DNA of 64,000 nucleotides from Azospirillum griseum (GTDB lineage Bacteria; Pseudomonadota; Alphaproteobacteria; Azospirillales; Azospirillaceae): assembly GCF_003966125.1 (NCBI RefSeq), contig NZ_RXMA01000003.1, positions 266,910 through 330,909 on the forward strand, read 5' to 3'. The position numbers were made by a program, and so were the translations under genes. The notes beneath the pieces are model-generated. The model saw nothing but the letters and a program-made list of their open reading frames with translations, ran no database searches and was not told the DNA's origin. Of the stretch, positions 27,688 through 38,087 are shown in pieces. Positions within the stretch are counted from its first letter, which is position 1. Each line of letters starts with the position of its first letter.

Positions 27688-29781
27688 TCAATCGATCGGG
27701 CTGCCGGCGGATTGTTCGGCGACCTGCTCGACCACCTGGGCCGCGACCGGGATGGGTCGCGGGTCCGGGGCCGAAACCGGCACTGTTGGCGATGGGACCG
27801 CTGGCGACAGGGCGGCCACCGCCGGGGCGGCATAGACCGGCCATTTGCCAGCGGCCACCGCCGCCAGAGAGGCGCTGTCCTGGCCCATCCGCAAGCGGTA
27901 GATCCAGTAATTCGCCATCACCTTCTCCACATAGTCGCGGGTCTCGGCGAAGGGAAGGCTTTCGATGAACAGAAGCGGGTCGGCGACGTCGTTCATCTCG
28001 CGCCGCCAGCGCAGCAGCGTGCCCGGCCCGGCGTTGTAGGCGGCGGTGGCGAGGAACAGGTTGCCGCCGATGTCGGGCATCGCCAGCAGTTCGGCCAGAT
28101 AGCGTTGACCCAGCTCCATGTTGCGGGCGGGATCGACCAGGGCGGCGCGGTCGGCGTCGGCGTTGGTCAGGTCGGGGTTGCGCTCCTGCACATGCTGGGC
28201 GGTGCTGGGCAGGATCTGCATCAGGCCGGTGGCCCCGGCGGAGCTGACCAGCCGGGGATCGAAGCGCGATTCCTGCCGCATCACGGCGAAGACCAGCGCC
28301 GGATCCAGGGTGAACCCGTCGCGCGGCCGCCAATGCGGCAGCGGGTAGAGCGCGGCGGCGTAGGCCGATCCGTCCGGCCCGGCCACGGCGTTGCCCAGCC
28401 GCAGCGACAGGGTGGGCAGCCCGGCGCGGTCGGCCAGACTGACCAGCGCCTGTTCGACCAGGGGGTTGCCCTGCGGGTGGACGCGCTGCAACTCCAGCTC
28501 GGCCAAGTCGCGTTGGCCGGTCTGCAACAGGGCGATGGCGCGGGCACCCGCCGGTTTGCGGGCAAGGGCGGCCAGATGCGCCCCGGTCAGGTCGGGGCCG
28601 CGCCACTCCAGCGCGTTCACCCCGCCCAACGCCTGGCGCGCCAGCAGGCCATAGAAGGTGTGCGGGTAGCGGGCGGCGGCGGTCAGATGGGCCAGCGCCT
28701 CCGCCGCGCGGCCCCGGCGGGTGTGGGCGCGGGCGGCCCAGTAATCGGCGGCGGCGGCCAACCAGGGGGAGGACGGCTCCGCCGCCGCCATCCCGTCGAA
28801 ATGGCGGGCGGCGCGGTCGTGCTGCTTCAGCCGCCACGCGGCCAGACCGGCGATCCAATGGGCTTCCGGCACGGCGTCGCCCGAGCGGGCGGCGCTGGCC
28901 GAGGCGAGCGCCAACGCCTGCGTCACCTCGCCGTTGTAGAAGAGCGAGGCGGCGATGCGGGTGCGGGCGGCGTCGTACTGGGCCGAATCCAGGCTGCGCG
29001 AAAACTCGTCCTGCCCCAGCAGGGCCAGCGCCGCCCCGGCGCGCCCGGCGCGGACGAGATCATCCACCCGCGCCACCGCGATGCGGTCGGCGCGCGGGCG
29101 GCTGACGGTGCGGCTGCGCGGGGCGATGGACACGCCGTCCGGCCCGTCGGTGGGGCTGCTGGCCTCCTCCCCCGCCGCATCGGCGCGGGCGGACACGGTG
29201 CGCAGGCCGCCCAACTGTTCCAGCGCGCCGGTCAGGCGGACGGACTCTTCCCCGCGCGGCGGGCGCAGGCTGCGGTCGCCCGCCGGTTGGCGACGTTGTG
29301 CCAGCGCGTGGACGCGGTCGGCCCCGGCGAGGTCGCCGTATTTGTGCATCCATTGCGCCAGCTCGTCGAAGCTGGCCTTGCGGTCGGGGTGCAGATAGCG
29401 TTGACGCAGGACATAGCCCAGCAGGCGGCGGTCCGTCAGTCGGGCGATCTCGGCGTCCGCCCCGGCCCAATCGGCGTGGTCCTGCAGGGCGAAAATGCGG
29501 GTGTAGCGGTCGGCGTCGTCCTGGGTGAGCTGGACGGCGCGCGCCTGCGCGTCCCGGGCCAGGAGCAAGGGTTCAGACGCGGGTTCATCAACCGGTGCCG
29601 GGACGATCCGTTGCCCGTCCGGGGCATCGAGCAAAAGTGTGGCGCAGGCCGGGCGCATGGCCCCCGACCCAGCGAGAATCACGACCGCCATCGCCGCCAT
29701 TCCCACAGCGCCCAGAAGGTTGCGTCGCAGCGGGACCGCGTGCGCGGCCCGGATTGCTGCATTGCACAATTTCCAGAGCAT
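27688..29781 (-). CDS. Soluble lytic murein transglycosylase (Slt70-like)
   Basis: This periplasmic enzyme of 697 residues cleaves peptidoglycan glycan strands with 1,6-anhydro ends. The N-terminus has a membrane or signal segment (LLGAVGMAAMAVVILAGSGA). A long superhelical region with TPR-like helices follows. The C-terminal SLT domain contains FAVMRQESRFDPRLVSSAGA, where Glu in QES is catalytic, then TGLMQILPSTAQ and ATAAYNAGPGTLLRW. A low-complexity Pro/Val tail ends the protein. The ATG follows GGAG by about 12 bases; a GTG three codons earlier is also possible. Confidence 0.93.
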   Translation of the reverse strand: MLWKLCNAAIRAAHAVPLRRNLLGAVGMAAMAVVILAGSGAMRPACATLLLDAPDGQRIVPAPVDEPASEPLLLARDAQARAVQLTQDDADRYTRIFALQDHADWAGADAEIARLTDRRLLGYVLRQRYLHPDRKASFDELAQWMHKYGDLAGADRVHALAQRRQPAGDRSLRPPRGEESVRLTGALEQLGGLRTVSARADAAGEEASSPTDGPDGVSIAPRSRTVSRPRADRIAVARVDDLVRAGRAGAALALLGQDEFSRSLDSAQYDAARTRIAASLFYNGEVTQALALASASAARSGDAVPEAHWIAGLAAWRLKQHDRAARHFDGMAAAEPSSPWLAAAADYWAARAHTRRGRAAEALAHLTAAARYPHTFYGLLARQALGGVNALEWRGPDLTGAHLAALARKPAGARAIALLQTGQRDLAELELQRVHPQGNPLVEQALVSLADRAGLPTLSLRLGNAVAGPDGSAYAAALYPLPHWRPRDGFTLDPALVFAVMRQESRFDPRLVSSAGATGLMQILPSTAQHVQERNPDLTNADADRAALVDPARNMELGQRYLAELLAMPDIGGNLFLATAAYNAGPGTLLRWRREMNDVADPLLFIESLPFAETRDYVEKVMANYWIYRLRMGQDSASLAAVAAGKWPVYAAPAVAALSPAVPSPTVPVSAPDPRPIPVAAQVVEQVAEQSAGSPID

Positions 29782-29897
29782 TTGACCCACTTACTCCAGT
29801 TCCACCGGAACCGCAAGCAATGGATTCACACGTTTTGTGTCAGGCCGGGTAATCGCGTTCCCAAACAACGGCTTGGGGAGCGCGGCGGCGGTGGGCT

Positions 29898-29930
29898 GAA
29901 TCGCCGGACAGTCGGTCGGTCCGGCGATTC
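29898..29930. repeat. Perfect 12-bp hairpin between UDG and Slt genes
   Basis: GAATCGCCGGAC (29898-29909) and GTCCGGCGATTC (29919-29930) are exact inverse complements around a 9-base loop. It lies downstream of the UDG gene with no T-run. Each arm holds a GANTC site (CcrM methylation target in alphaproteobacteria). It may be a terminator for the UDG transcript. Confidence 0.7.
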
Positions 29931-29977
29931 CACGGACGCGGGCGGACCAATTTCGTCACAGCCCGCGCAACGATGGG

Positions 29978-30892
29978 TCACGACCCGGAACGATCCGTTT
30001 TTACTTGCGAACATTCAATGCCGACTTCGGCCATTCTTTGGCGCAAGTTCAACAGGTCGCGCCACGCCTCGCGCTTGGAGATCGGGTTGCGCAGCAGATA
30101 GGCGGGGTGGAGCATCGGCAACAGCGGGATGGCCCCCTGCGGAGTCGGGTAATCGCGCCACTGGCCGCGCAGGCGGGTGATGCCCTCCGTCCGGTCCAGC
30201 AGCGTCTTGGCCGACACCCCGCCCAGCGCCACCAGAAGCTTGGGCCGCACCAACGCCACATGGCGTTCCAGGAAGGGCAGGCAGGCGGCGATTTCCGCCG
30301 CCGTCGGGCTGCGGTTGCCGGGCGGACGCCAGGGCAGGATGTTGGTGATGCGCACGGCGCTGCGGTCCAGGCCGATCTGGGCCAGCATGCGGTCCAGCAG
30401 CTTGCCGCTGACGCCGACGAAGGGCTTGCCCTGCCGGTCCTCGTCCTCGCCGGGGGCCTCGCCGATCAGCAGGATCGGGGCCTGCGGGTTGCCGTCGGCG
30501 AACACCGTGTTCATCGCCGTGGCCTTCAGCGGGCAGCCGTCGAAGGCGCGCAGGGCGGCTTCCAACTCCTCCAGCGTTTGGGCTTCGGCGGCGCGGGCAC
30601 GGGCGCTCAACCCCGCTTCGCTCGCCCCCAGGGGCTGGTCGGCGTTGACGGCGGGGGTGGCGCGCGGGGCCGCCGGGCGGGCGCTGGCGGGACCGGCGGC
30701 CATCGCCCCGAAGGCCGTTGCCCCCTCCCGAGTCGCGCCGCCGGTCCGGGCCAGGCCAGGGGCCGCCGCCGGGCGGGCCGGGGCGCGCGCGGTCAAGGTC
30801 GCCCAATCGGTTGGCGTGTCGGCGATGGCTTCGTCGCAGCCGATGTCCGCCTGCCAACGCAGCGCGTCGAGGATGTCGCATACGTCAATCAT
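29978..30892 (-). CDS. Uracil-DNA glycosylase, family 4-like
   Basis: This 304-residue DNA repair enzyme removes uracil. The catalytic fold is in the C-terminal 200 residues: [20 protein letters not shown] (motif A with GEAPG), [15 protein letters not shown] and the C-terminal [11 protein letters not shown] motif. Cysteines in DGCPLK, in AACLPFL and near the C-terminus could ligate the 4Fe-4S cluster seen in family 4. The first 90 residues are Ala/Pro-rich and probably disordered, a common extension in Rhodospirillales. It is divergent from the ETF-QO gene. Confidence 0.9.
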   Translation of the reverse strand: MIDVCDILDALRWQADIGCDEAIADTPTDWATLTARAPARPAAAPGLARTGGATREGATAFGAMAAGPASARPAAPRATPAVNADQPLGASEAGLSARARAAEAQTLEELEAALRAFDGCPLKATAMNTVFADGNPQAPILLIGEAPGEDEDRQGKPFVGVSGKLLDRMLAQIGLDRSAVRITNILPWRPPGNRSPTAAEIAACLPFLERHVALVRPKLLVALGGVSAKTLLDRTEGITRLRGQWRDYPTPQGAIPLLPMLHPAYLLRNPISKREAWRDLLNLRQRMAEVGIECSQVKTDRSGS

Positions 30893-31050
30893 CGTTTGAC
30901 CTTACCACAGATCGTGTGGTCTTACATGATCCTTGCCGGATTTGGTTGCGGCGCATCCTGTGTTACAAGCAGCGACCCGCAGGAGAGGCGGGGGACCACG
31001 ACCGACCGGCATCAAGCGCCAGAACAAAAAGCCTGGGGGAGTTTGAGGAC

Positions 31051-32697
31051 ATGGAACGCGAACCGCGCGAAGTCATGGAATATGATGTCCTGATCGTCGG
31101 CGCCGGGCCGGCCGGTCTCAGCGCGGCGATCCGCCTGAGACAGCGCGCCGCCGAAGCCGGGCAGGAGATCAGCGTCTGCGTCATCGAAAAAGGCTCGGAG
31201 GTGGGGGCGCATCTGCTCTCCGGTGCCGTGTTCGAACCGCACGCCCTGGCGGAGCTGATCCCCGACTGGAAGGAAAAGGGCGCGCCCCTGACCACCCCGG
31301 CGCGGGAAGATCATTTCCTGTTCCTGACCGAGACGAAGGCGTTCAAATCGCCGATCACCCCGCCGCAGATGCACAATCACGGCAATTACATCATCTCGCT
31401 GGGCAATCTGGCGCGCTGGCTGGCCACCCAGGCCGAAGAGCTGGGGGTGGAGATCTACCCCGGCTTCGCCGCCGCCGAGGTGCTGTATGACGAGACCGGT
31501 GCCGTCAAGGGCGTGGCCACCGGCGACATGGGCATCGGCAAGGACGGCGAGAGGACCGGCAACTACACGCCGGGCATGGAGCTGCACGCCAAGCAGACCA
31601 TCTTCGCCGAAGGCTGCCGGGGGTCGCTGACCAAGACCCTGTTCGAAAAATTCGATCTGCGCCGCGATTGCGATCACCAGACCTATGGCCTGGGCATCAA
31701 GGAATTGTGGGAGATCGACCCGGCCAAGTCCAAGCCCGGCCTGATCGTCCACACCATCGGTTGGCCGATGGACACCAAGACCTATGGCGGGTCGTGGCTC
31801 TATCACATGGAAGGCAATCTGGTGTCGGTCGGCTTCGTCGTTGGCCTGGATTACGCCAACCCGCATCTCAGCCCGTTCGAAGAGTTCCAGCGCTACAAGA
31901 CCCACCCGGCGATCCGCCCGACCTTCGAGGGGGGCCGCCGCCTGTCCTATGGCGCGCGCGCGCTCAGCGAGGGTGGTTTCCAGTCGATCCCGAAGCTGAC
32001 CTTCCCCGGTGGCGTCATCATCGGCGACTCGGCGGGTTTCCTGAACGTGCCGAAGATCAAGGGCAACCACACGGCGATGAAGTCCGGCATGGTCGCCGCC
32101 GAAGCGGTGTTCGACCATCTGACCAACGGGGCCAGCGGGCGCGAGGTGACGGAATACCCCGAACGCCTGAAGCAATCCTGGGTCTGGCCGGAGCTGGAGG
32201 CGGTGCGCAACATCCGTCCGGGCTTCCAAAAGGGGCTGTGGTTCGGCCTGATCAACGCCGGGTTCGAAACCGTCACCAAGGGCAAGGCCCCGTGGACGCT
32301 GAAGCACCACGCCGATCACACCGCCCTGGTCCGCGCCAGCGACGCGCCCAAGATCGCCTACCCCAAGCCCGATGGGAAGGTCAGCTTCGACCGGCTGTCG
32401 TCGGTCTATCTGTCCAACACCAACCACGAGGAAAACCAGCCCGCGCACCTGACGCTGAAGGATGCGGCGGTGCCGATCAGCGTCAATCTGGCGCTCTACG
32501 ACGCGCCGGAAACCCGCTATTGCCCGGCGGGCGTCTATGAGATCGTCCGCAACGAGGACAGCACCAACCCGCGCCTGCAGATCAACGCGCAGAACTGCCT
32601 GCACTGCAAGACCTGCGACATCAAGGATCCGACCCAGAACATCCATTGGGTGGTCCCGGAGGGCAGCGGCGGCCCGAACTACCCCGGCGGCATGTAA
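31051..32697 (+). CDS. Electron transfer flavoprotein-ubiquinone oxidoreductase
   Basis: This 548-residue ETF-QO passes electrons from acyl-CoA dehydrogenases through ETF to ubiquinone at the inner membrane. FAD binding is by [17 protein letters not shown]. Family motifs include [18 protein letters not shown] and [20 protein letters not shown]. The C-terminal 4Fe-4S ferredoxin-like domain has RYCPAGVYE and [17 protein letters not shown], and ends GGPNYPGGM. The ATG was chosen because the FAD motif begins about 12 residues later, so a long open upstream extension overlapping the UDG gene was rejected. A strong terminator follows. Confidence 0.96.
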   Translation: MEREPREVMEYDVLIVGAGPAGLSAAIRLRQRAAEAGQEISVCVIEKGSEVGAHLLSGAVFEPHALAELIPDWKEKGAPLTTPAREDHFLFLTETKAFKSPITPPQMHNHGNYIISLGNLARWLATQAEELGVEIYPGFAAAEVLYDETGAVKGVATGDMGIGKDGERTGNYTPGMELHAKQTIFAEGCRGSLTKTLFEKFDLRRDCDHQTYGLGIKELWEIDPAKSKPGLIVHTIGWPMDTKTYGGSWLYHMEGNLVSVGFVVGLDYANPHLSPFEEFQRYKTHPAIRPTFEGGRRLSYGARALSEGGFQSIPKLTFPGGVIIGDSAGFLNVPKIKGNHTAMKSGMVAAEAVFDHLTNGASGREVTEYPERLKQSWVWPELEAVRNIRPGFQKGLWFGLINAGFETVTKGKAPWTLKHHADHTALVRASDAPKIAYPKPDGKVSFDRLSSVYLSNTNHEENQPAHLTLKDAAVPISVNLALYDAPETRYCPAGVYEIVRNEDSTNPRLQINAQNCLHCKTCDIKDPTQNIHWVVPEGSGGPNYPGGM

Positions 32698-32726
32698 ACC
32701 CCGGATTCGCGGCGGAATCGTCGACG

Positions 32727-32758
32727 AAACGGCGGGTGGGCGACCATCCGCCGTTTTT
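32727..32758 (+). terminator. Strong rho-independent terminator
   Basis: A 13-bp stem (AAACGGCGGGTGG with CCATCCGCCGTTT, one G-T pair) closes on a GCGA tetraloop and ends in TTTTT. It terminates the ETF-QO transcript and insulates the sugar operon. Confidence 0.95.
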
Positions 32759-32906
32759 CATTCAGGGTCAGCCGCAATTGCGCGGCGGTGCGGCGGGTGT
32801 GAGCGTTTGCGCGTGGGAACGCTTGCCAGGGCGTTTTTGTCGCGTATCTTGTTGGTTGGACAAGCAAACTTTTCAAGGGGTGGCCTGGGCCGGTCCTGGC
32901 GGTCAA

Positions 32907-32928
32907 TCGATATCAAAACAGATATCGA
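32907..32928. promoter_or_regulatory. Candidate GbpR operator upstream of the sugar-binding protein gene
   Basis: TCGATATC-AAAACA-GATATCGA is a perfect 8-bp dyad containing T-N11-A. Its centre is about 64 bases before the expected transcription start, the usual position of a LysR recognition site. It resembles the site at 60011-60026. Confidence 0.6.
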
Positions 32929-32946
32929 AAAAAGCAATATACGCAT

Positions 32947-32975
32947 TTGACAGTTATCTCAAACCCATCGAATCT
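32947..32975 (+). promoter_or_regulatory. Promoter of the sugar transport operon
   Basis: TTGACA (32947-32952) and GAATCT (32970-32975) are separated by 17 bases. The -35 is consensus and the -10 is weak, as expected for an activator-dependent promoter. It lies downstream of the dyad. Confidence 0.55.
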
Positions 32976-33106
32976 ACGGCGACAATCCGGCGCTCAACGG
33001 ACAGTCCGTCCGCTCATCAATCGGGTGCCGGGACGGCGGTTTTGACATGGGTCCATCCCCCCTCTCCTTCGGCGAGAGGCGTCATGCAACTGGGAGGAAG
33101 AATCTG

Positions 33107-34183
33107 ATGAAGTCGTTCACGTCCGCATTGGCCGGCGTCGCCGTTGGTCTGTTTGCGCTCGCCGCCCCCTTCGTCGCGCCCGCGTCGGCGCAGGACAAGG
33201 GGACCATCGGCATTTCGATGCCGACCAAATCGTCGGCGCGTTGGATCGACGACGGCAACAACATGGTCAAGTCGGCCCAGGCCAAGGGCTACAAGACCGA
33301 TCTGCAATACGCCGATGACGACATTCCCAACCAGCTCGCCCAGATCGAGAACATGGTGACGAAGAACGTCAAGGTTCTGGTGATCGCCGCCATCGACGGG
33401 ACCACCCTGACCGACGTTCTGCACAAGGCGGCGGAAAAGGGCATCAAGGTCATCGCCTATGACCGCCTGATCCGTGGCTCGGCCGACGTCAGCTACTACG
33501 CCACCTTCGACAACTTCCAGGTCGGCGTTCTCCAGGCCTCCTACATCGAAAAGGCGCTGGGGCTGAAGGAGGGCAAGGGGCCGTTCAACATCGAGCTGTT
33601 CGGCGGCTCGGCCGACGACAACAACGCCTTCTTCTTCTACAACGGGGCCATGTCGGTCCTGCAGCCCTACATCGACAGCGGCAAGCTGAAGGTCGGCAGC
33701 GGCCAGATGGGCATGGACAAGGTCGCCACCCTCCGTTGGGACGGCGCCGTCGCCCAGGCCCGCATGGACAACCTGCTGAGCGCCTACTACACCAAGGCCC
33801 GCGTGGACGCCGTCCTGTCGCCCTATGACGGCCTGAGCATCGGCATCATCTCCTCGCTGAAGGGTGTCGGCTACGGCACGCCGTCGTTGCCGATGCCGGT
33901 GGTTACGGGCCAGGACGCCGAAATCCCGTCGGTCAAGTCGATCCTGGCCGGTGAGCAGCGCTCCACCGTCTACAAGGACACCCGCGAGCTGGCCAAGGTC
34001 ACGGTCGGCATGGTCGATGCCCTGCTGGCCGGTGGCACCCCGGAAATCAACGACACCAAGACCTACGACAACGGCAAGAAGGTCGTCCCGGCCTATCTGC
34101 TGAAGCCGGTGTCGGTTGACGCGTCCAACTGGAAGCAGGTTCTGGTGGACGGCGGCTACTACAAGGAAAGCCAGATTCGCTGA
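33107..34183 (+). CDS. chvE: Periplasmic sugar-binding protein ChvE/SbpA
   Basis: This multiple-monosaccharide binding protein of 358 residues feeds the GguAB transporter and, in relatives, also chemotaxis. The signal peptide ([20 protein letters not shown]) is probably cleaved after ASA near residue 28. The mature protein has the periplasmic-binding fold of the xylose/galactose group ([53 protein letters not shown]). ChvE (Agrobacterium) and SbpA (Azospirillum) bind galactose, glucose and arabinose and are induced through GbpR. The start follows GGGAGGAAG. A hairpin separates it from gguA and may keep its expression higher than that of the membrane parts. Confidence 0.93.
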   Translation: MKSFTSALAGVAVGLFALAAPFVAPASAQDKGTIGISMPTKSSARWIDDGNNMVKSAQAKGYKTDLQYADDDIPNQLAQIENMVTKNVKVLVIAAIDGTTLTDVLHKAAEKGIKVIAYDRLIRGSADVSYYATFDNFQVGVLQASYIEKALGLKEGKGPFNIELFGGSADDNNAFFFYNGAMSVLQPYIDSGKLKVGSGQMGMDKVATLRWDGAVAQARMDNLLSAYYTKARVDAVLSPYDGLSIGIISSLKGVGYGTPSLPMPVVTGQDAEIPSVKSILAGEQRSTVYKDTRELAKVTVGMVDALLAGGTPEINDTKTYDNGKKVVPAYLLKPVSVDASNWKQVLVDGGYYKESQIR

Positions 34184-34194
34184 GTGACGGGGGT

Positions 34195-34221
34195 GGGGGC
34201 GTGTCCACCGGGCGCGCCCCC
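34195..34221 (+). promoter_or_regulatory. Intercistronic hairpin after the binding-protein gene
   Basis: GGGGGCG pairs with CGCCCCC around a 13-base loop, within the 94-base gap before gguA, with no T-run. Such hairpins after binding-protein genes often stabilise the upstream mRNA or partly stop transcription. Confidence 0.5.
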
Positions 34222-34277
34222 GCCGCTCCGCTGTTGAACGCCGGGTCGGCACACACCCGCCGGATCAAGGTCATCCG

Positions 34278-35843
34278 ATGAAACCACTTCTCGAAATGCG
34301 CGGCATCACCAAGACGTTTCCGGGGGTCAAGGCCCTCGACAACGTCAATCTGTCGGTCCGCGACGGCGAAATCCACGCCCTGATCGGCGAAAACGGGGCC
34401 GGCAAATCCACCTTGATGAAGGTGTTGAGCGGGGTCTACCCGCACGGGTCCTACAGCGGCGAAATCCGCTTCCAAGATCAGGAGGTCGCGTTTCGCGGCA
34501 TCCACGACAGCGAAAAGCTGGGCATCATCATCATTCACCAGGAACTGGCGCTGGTTCCCCTGCTGTCGATCACCGAGAATCTGTTTCTCGGCAACGAGCA
34601 GGCGACCAAGGGCGTCATCGACTGGTCGGCGGCCACCGTCCGGGCGCGCGAACTGCTGCGCATGGTCGGGCTTCAGGACTCGCCGGAAACGCTCATCACC
34701 AACATCGGCGTGGGCAAGCAGCAGCTGGTGGAAATCGCCAAGGCGCTGTCCAAAGAGGTCAAGCTCCTCATCCTCGACGAGCCGACCGCCAGCCTGAACG
34801 AAAGCGACAGCGACGCCCTGCTGCGGTTGCTGCTGGAGTTCAAGGCGCGGGGCATCACGTCGATCCTGATTTCCCACAAGCTGAACGAGATCGCCAAGGT
34901 CGCCGACCGCGTCACCATCCTGCGCGACGGCTCGACCGTGGAAACGCTGGATTGCCGCGACGAGCCGATCAGCCAGGACCGCATCATCAAGGGCATGGTC
35001 GGGCGCGAGATCGCCGACCGTTATCCCAAGCGCACCACCACGCCGGGCGAATTGCTGCTGGAGGTGAAGGGCTGGAACGCCGACCACCCGATCCACGCCG
35101 GTCGCCGCGTCGTCAAGGACGTGAACATCACCGTCCGCCGGGGCGAGGTGGTGGGCATCGCCGGTCTGATGGGGGCCGGGCGCACCGAATTCGCCATGAG
35201 CCTGTTCGGCGGCTCCTATGGCCAGAACATCAGCGGCTCGGCCTATCTGAACGGGCGGGAGATCGACGTCTCCACCATCCGGCGGGCGATGCAGAGCGGT
35301 CTGGCCTACGCCACCGAAGACCGCAAGCATTACGGCCTCGTGCTCGACAACGACATCCGCCACAACATTTCGCTCGCCAACCTGACCGGCGTGTCGAAAA
35401 ACGGCGTGATCCATCACGAACGCGAGATCGAGATCGCCAACGAATACCGCAAGCGTCTGCGCATCCGCTGTTCCAGCGTGTTCCAGGAAACCGTCAATTT
35501 GTCGGGCGGCAACCAGCAAAAGGTCGTGCTCAGCAAATGGCTGTTCTCCGACCCGCAGGTGCTGATCCTGGACGAGCCGACGCGCGGCATCGACGTCGGC
35601 GCGAAGTATGAAATCTACACCATCGTCAACCAGCTGGTCGCCGAAGGGCGCGGCGTCATCCTGATTTCCTCGGAAATGCCCGAACTGCTGGGCATCGCCG
35701 ACCGGATTTACGTGATGAACGAAGGGGCCATGGTCGCGGAAATGCCCGCCGCCGGGGCCAGCCAGGAAAAGATCATGGAGGCCATCATGTCCTCGACGGG
35801 CAGGACCTCCCACAGCACGCGGTCTCGGGAGATGACGCAATGA
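34278..35843 (+). CDS. gguA: Sugar ABC transporter ATP-binding protein GguA
   Basis: This sugar-importer ATPase of 521 residues has two tandem ABC domains. The first has Walker [10 protein letters not shown] and Walker [11 protein letters not shown], with the unusual signature [13 protein letters not shown]. The second has the degenerate Walker [11 protein letters not shown] and an intact signature [14 protein letters not shown] with [16 protein letters not shown]. This asymmetry is normal for the CUT2/MglA-XylG family. It overlaps the permease gene by ATGA. With ChvE and GguB it forms the galactose/arabinose/glucose importer. Confidence 0.95.
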   Translation: MKPLLEMRGITKTFPGVKALDNVNLSVRDGEIHALIGENGAGKSTLMKVLSGVYPHGSYSGEIRFQDQEVAFRGIHDSEKLGIIIIHQELALVPLLSITENLFLGNEQATKGVIDWSAATVRARELLRMVGLQDSPETLITNIGVGKQQLVEIAKALSKEVKLLILDEPTASLNESDSDALLRLLLEFKARGITSILISHKLNEIAKVADRVTILRDGSTVETLDCRDEPISQDRIIKGMVGREIADRYPKRTTTPGELLLEVKGWNADHPIHAGRRVVKDVNITVRRGEVVGIAGLMGAGRTEFAMSLFGGSYGQNISGSAYLNGREIDVSTIRRAMQSGLAYATEDRKHYGLVLDNDIRHNISLANLTGVSKNGVIHHEREIEIANEYRKRLRIRCSSVFQETVNLSGGNQQKVVLSKWLFSDPQVLILDEPTRGIDVGAKYEIYTIVNQLVAEGRGVILISSEMPELLGIADRIYVMNEGAMVAEMPAAGASQEKIMEAIMSSTGRTSHSTRSREMTQ

Positions 35844-37036
35844 GCGCTGAACTCAACATGCCGGCTCCGGCCAAAAAGGCCACGATGGCGCATTTCGTCA
35901 AAAGCCACCTGCGCGATTACGGCATGCTGATCTCGCTGCTGGCCATCGTCGCCTTCTTCCAATACATGACCGACGGCACGCTGCTGCGGCCGCTGAACCT
36001 GACCAATCTGGTGCTTCAGAACAGCTACATCGTCATCATGGCGTTGGGCATGCTGCTGGTCATCGTCGCCGGTCACATCGACCTGTCGGTCGGCTCCATC
36101 GTCGGCTTCATCGGCGCGCTCGCCGCCATTCTGATGGTGCAGTACCACCTGCATTTCATCCCCACGACCATCATCTGTCTGCTGGCCGGTGCGGCCATCG
36201 GGGCGGCGCAAGGCTATTGGGTCGCCTATTTCCGCATCCCGTCCTTCATCGTGACGCTGGCGGGCATGCTGGTCTTCCGTGGTCTCAGCCTGGCCTTGCT
36301 GGCCGGTCAGTCGATCGGCCCCTTCCCGGTGGAGTTCCAGCGCCTCAGCTCCGGGTTCATCCCGGATGTCTTCGCGATGGAAGGCTATCACCTGACGACG
36401 CTGCTGCTGTGCGTGGCCACGCCGCTGATCCTGGTCGGGCTGAACGTCGCCGCCCGCATCCGCCGCCACCGCTTCGCCATCGAACAGGAACCGTTGGCGC
36501 TGTTCATCGGCAAGAACATCACCTTCTTCGCGGTGATGGCCTACATCGGCTCGCTGCTGGCGACCTACAAGGGGCTGCCGAACGTTCTGATCATCATGGT
36601 CGTGCTGATCGGGCTGTACGCCTTCATCACCCGCGACACGACGATCGGGCGGCGCATCTACGCGCTGGGCGGCAACGAGAAGGCGGCCAAGCTGTCGGGC
36701 ATCGACACCCGCCGTCTCAGCTTCTACACCTTCGTCAACATGGGCGTTCTGGCCGCGCTGGCCGGTCTGATCTTCGCCGCCCGTCTGAACACCGCGACCC
36801 CCAAGGCGGGCGTGTCCTTCGAGCTGGACGTGATCGCCGCCTGCTTCATCGGCGGGGCCTCGGCCTCCGGCGGCGTCGGCAAGGTGACGGGAGCGGTGAT
36901 CGGGGCCTTCATCATGGGTGTGATGAACAACGGCATGTCGATCATCGGCATCGGCATCGACTGGCAGCAGGTGATCAAGGGTTTGGTCCTGCTCGCCGCC
37001 GTGTTCTTCGACGTCTACAACAAGGGCAAGTCGTAA
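35840..37036 (+). CDS. gguB: Sugar ABC transporter permease GguB
   Basis: This CUT2-family permease of 398 residues has about ten membrane segments, including [35 protein letters not shown] and [13 protein letters not shown]. The conserved GHIDLSVGS and [13 protein letters not shown] motifs of XylH/GguB permeases are present. It starts within the stop region of gguA (ATGA), so translation is coupled. A GC hairpin after it separates the transport genes from the dehydrogenase gene. Confidence 0.95.
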   Translation: MSAELNMPAPAKKATMAHFVKSHLRDYGMLISLLAIVAFFQYMTDGTLLRPLNLTNLVLQNSYIVIMALGMLLVIVAGHIDLSVGSIVGFIGALAAILMVQYHLHFIPTTIICLLAGAAIGAAQGYWVAYFRIPSFIVTLAGMLVFRGLSLALLAGQSIGPFPVEFQRLSSGFIPDVFAMEGYHLTTLLLCVATPLILVGLNVAARIRRHRFAIEQEPLALFIGKNITFFAVMAYIGSLLATYKGLPNVLIIMVVLIGLYAFITRDTTIGRRIYALGGNEKAAKLSGIDTRRLSFYTFVNMGVLAALAGLIFAARLNTATPKAGVSFELDVIAACFIGGASASGGVGKVTGAVIGAFIMGVMNNGMSIIGIGIDWQQVIKGLVLLAAVFFDVYNKGKS

Positions 37037-37052
37037 GCCGCGTCCCTGCGGC

Positions 37053-37073
37053 GGGGGCGGTCGGCCCGCCCCC
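37053..37073 (+). promoter_or_regulatory. Intercistronic GC hairpin after gguB
   Basis: GGGGGCGG pairs with CCGCCCCC around TCGGC. With no T-run it may stabilise the mRNA or act as a partial terminator between transport and metabolic genes. Confidence 0.5.
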
Positions 37074-37110
37074 CATCGGCTTCCCACCGCGTGCATTGGA
37101 ATAGGTCATC

Positions 37111-38052
37111 ATGAGCAAACCGACCCTCGGGCTTGTCGGCGTGGGCAAGATCGCGCGCGACCAGCATTTGCCCTCCATCGCCGAAACCGACCTGTTCGAC
37201 CTGGTCGCGCTGGTCAGCACCTCGGGGGCCGCCGTGCCCGGCCTGCCGACCTTCGCCACCCAGGCGGAGATGTTCGCGGCCTTCCCGACGCTCGACGCTG
37301 TGGCGCTCTGCACCCCGCCCAGCGTCCGCCACGCGCTGACGGTGGAAGCCCTGCGGGCGGGCAAGCACACGCTGATCGAAAAGCCCCCGGCGGCCACCGT
37401 GTCGGAGCTTCAGGATCTGGTGGACGAGGCCAGGCGCGCCGACCGCTGCCTGTTCGCCACCTGGCATTCCCAGTTCAACCCCGCCGTGGACGCGGCGCGC
37501 GACCTGCTGGCCGCCGGTGGCGTCCAATCGGTCGCGGTGACGTGGCGGGAGGATGTGCGGCGCTGGCATCCCGGCCAGGATTGGATCTTCGCGGCGGGCG
37601 GCTTCGGCGTGTTCGATCCGGGCATCAACGCCCTGTCGATCCTGACCCGCATCCTGCCGACCCGCATCTTCGTCCAGGCCGCCGACCTGCTGGTCCCGGC
37701 AAACCGCGACACCCCGATCGAAGCGCGGCTGGCGTTCCGCCCGGCGTCGGACGCCATCCGTGGCCCGGTGACGGCGCATTTCGATTTCCTCCAGGAAGGG
37801 GAACAGACCTGGAGCATCGCCATTGAGATGGTGGACGGTCGCCGCCTGGATTTGACGCGTGGCGGGACTGTTCTGGCGGTGGATGGGGTGGTGACGGTGT
37901 CCGAACCCGACACCGAATACCGCCGGATCTACCGCCGTTTCCGCGATCTGGTCGACCGCAACGCCAGCGATGTGGACGCCGCCCCGCTGCATCTGATCGC
38001 CGACGCCTATTCGGTGGGCCGCCGCCGGACGGTTGCCGCGTTCGACTGGTAA
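37111..38052 (+). CDS. D-galactose/L-arabinose 1-dehydrogenase (Gfo/Idh/MocA family)
   Basis: This NAD(P)-dependent aldose dehydrogenase of 313 residues oxidizes the sugar at C1 to the lactone, the first step of the non-phosphorylative route. The Rossmann motif is [18 protein letters not shown]. The catalytic-lysine motif EKPPA ([13 protein letters not shown]) is followed by [13 protein letters not shown]. The stretch [16 protein letters not shown], then [14 protein letters not shown], is characteristic of Azospirillum/Rhizobium L-arabinose and D-galactose dehydrogenases (AraA/Gal). It lies behind gguB and before a chemoreceptor gene. Preference between the two sugars, which share configuration at C2-C4, cannot be told. 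Confidence 0.88.
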   Translation: MSKPTLGLVGVGKIARDQHLPSIAETDLFDLVALVSTSGAAVPGLPTFATQAEMFAAFPTLDAVALCTPPSVRHALTVEALRAGKHTLIEKPPAATVSELQDLVDEARRADRCLFATWHSQFNPAVDAARDLLAAGGVQSVAVTWREDVRRWHPGQDWIFAAGGFGVFDPGINALSILTRILPTRIFVQAADLLVPANRDTPIEARLAFRPASDAIRGPVTAHFDFLQEGEQTWSIAIEMVDGRRLDLTRGGTVLAVDGVVTVSEPDTEYRRIYRRFRDLVDRNASDVDAAPLHLIADAYSVGRRRTVAAFDW

Positions 38053-38087
38053 CACGGTCGTTCATCTCGACGAAGGACGTGAGTGCC

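Larger units (their letters stand above)
32698..33106. other. Intergenic control region of the sugar operon
   Basis: These 409 bases hold the ETF-QO terminator (32727-32758), a perfect dyad (32907-32928), a consensus-like promoter (32947-32975) and a leader of about 125 bases before the sugar-binding protein gene. No gene is visible. Confidence 0.7.

Noticed and set aside
30718..31050. N-terminal extension of ETF-ubiquinone oxidoreductase
   Set aside because: It overlaps the divergent glycosylase gene and is Arg/Pro-rich; the FAD motif begins right after the chosen ATG.
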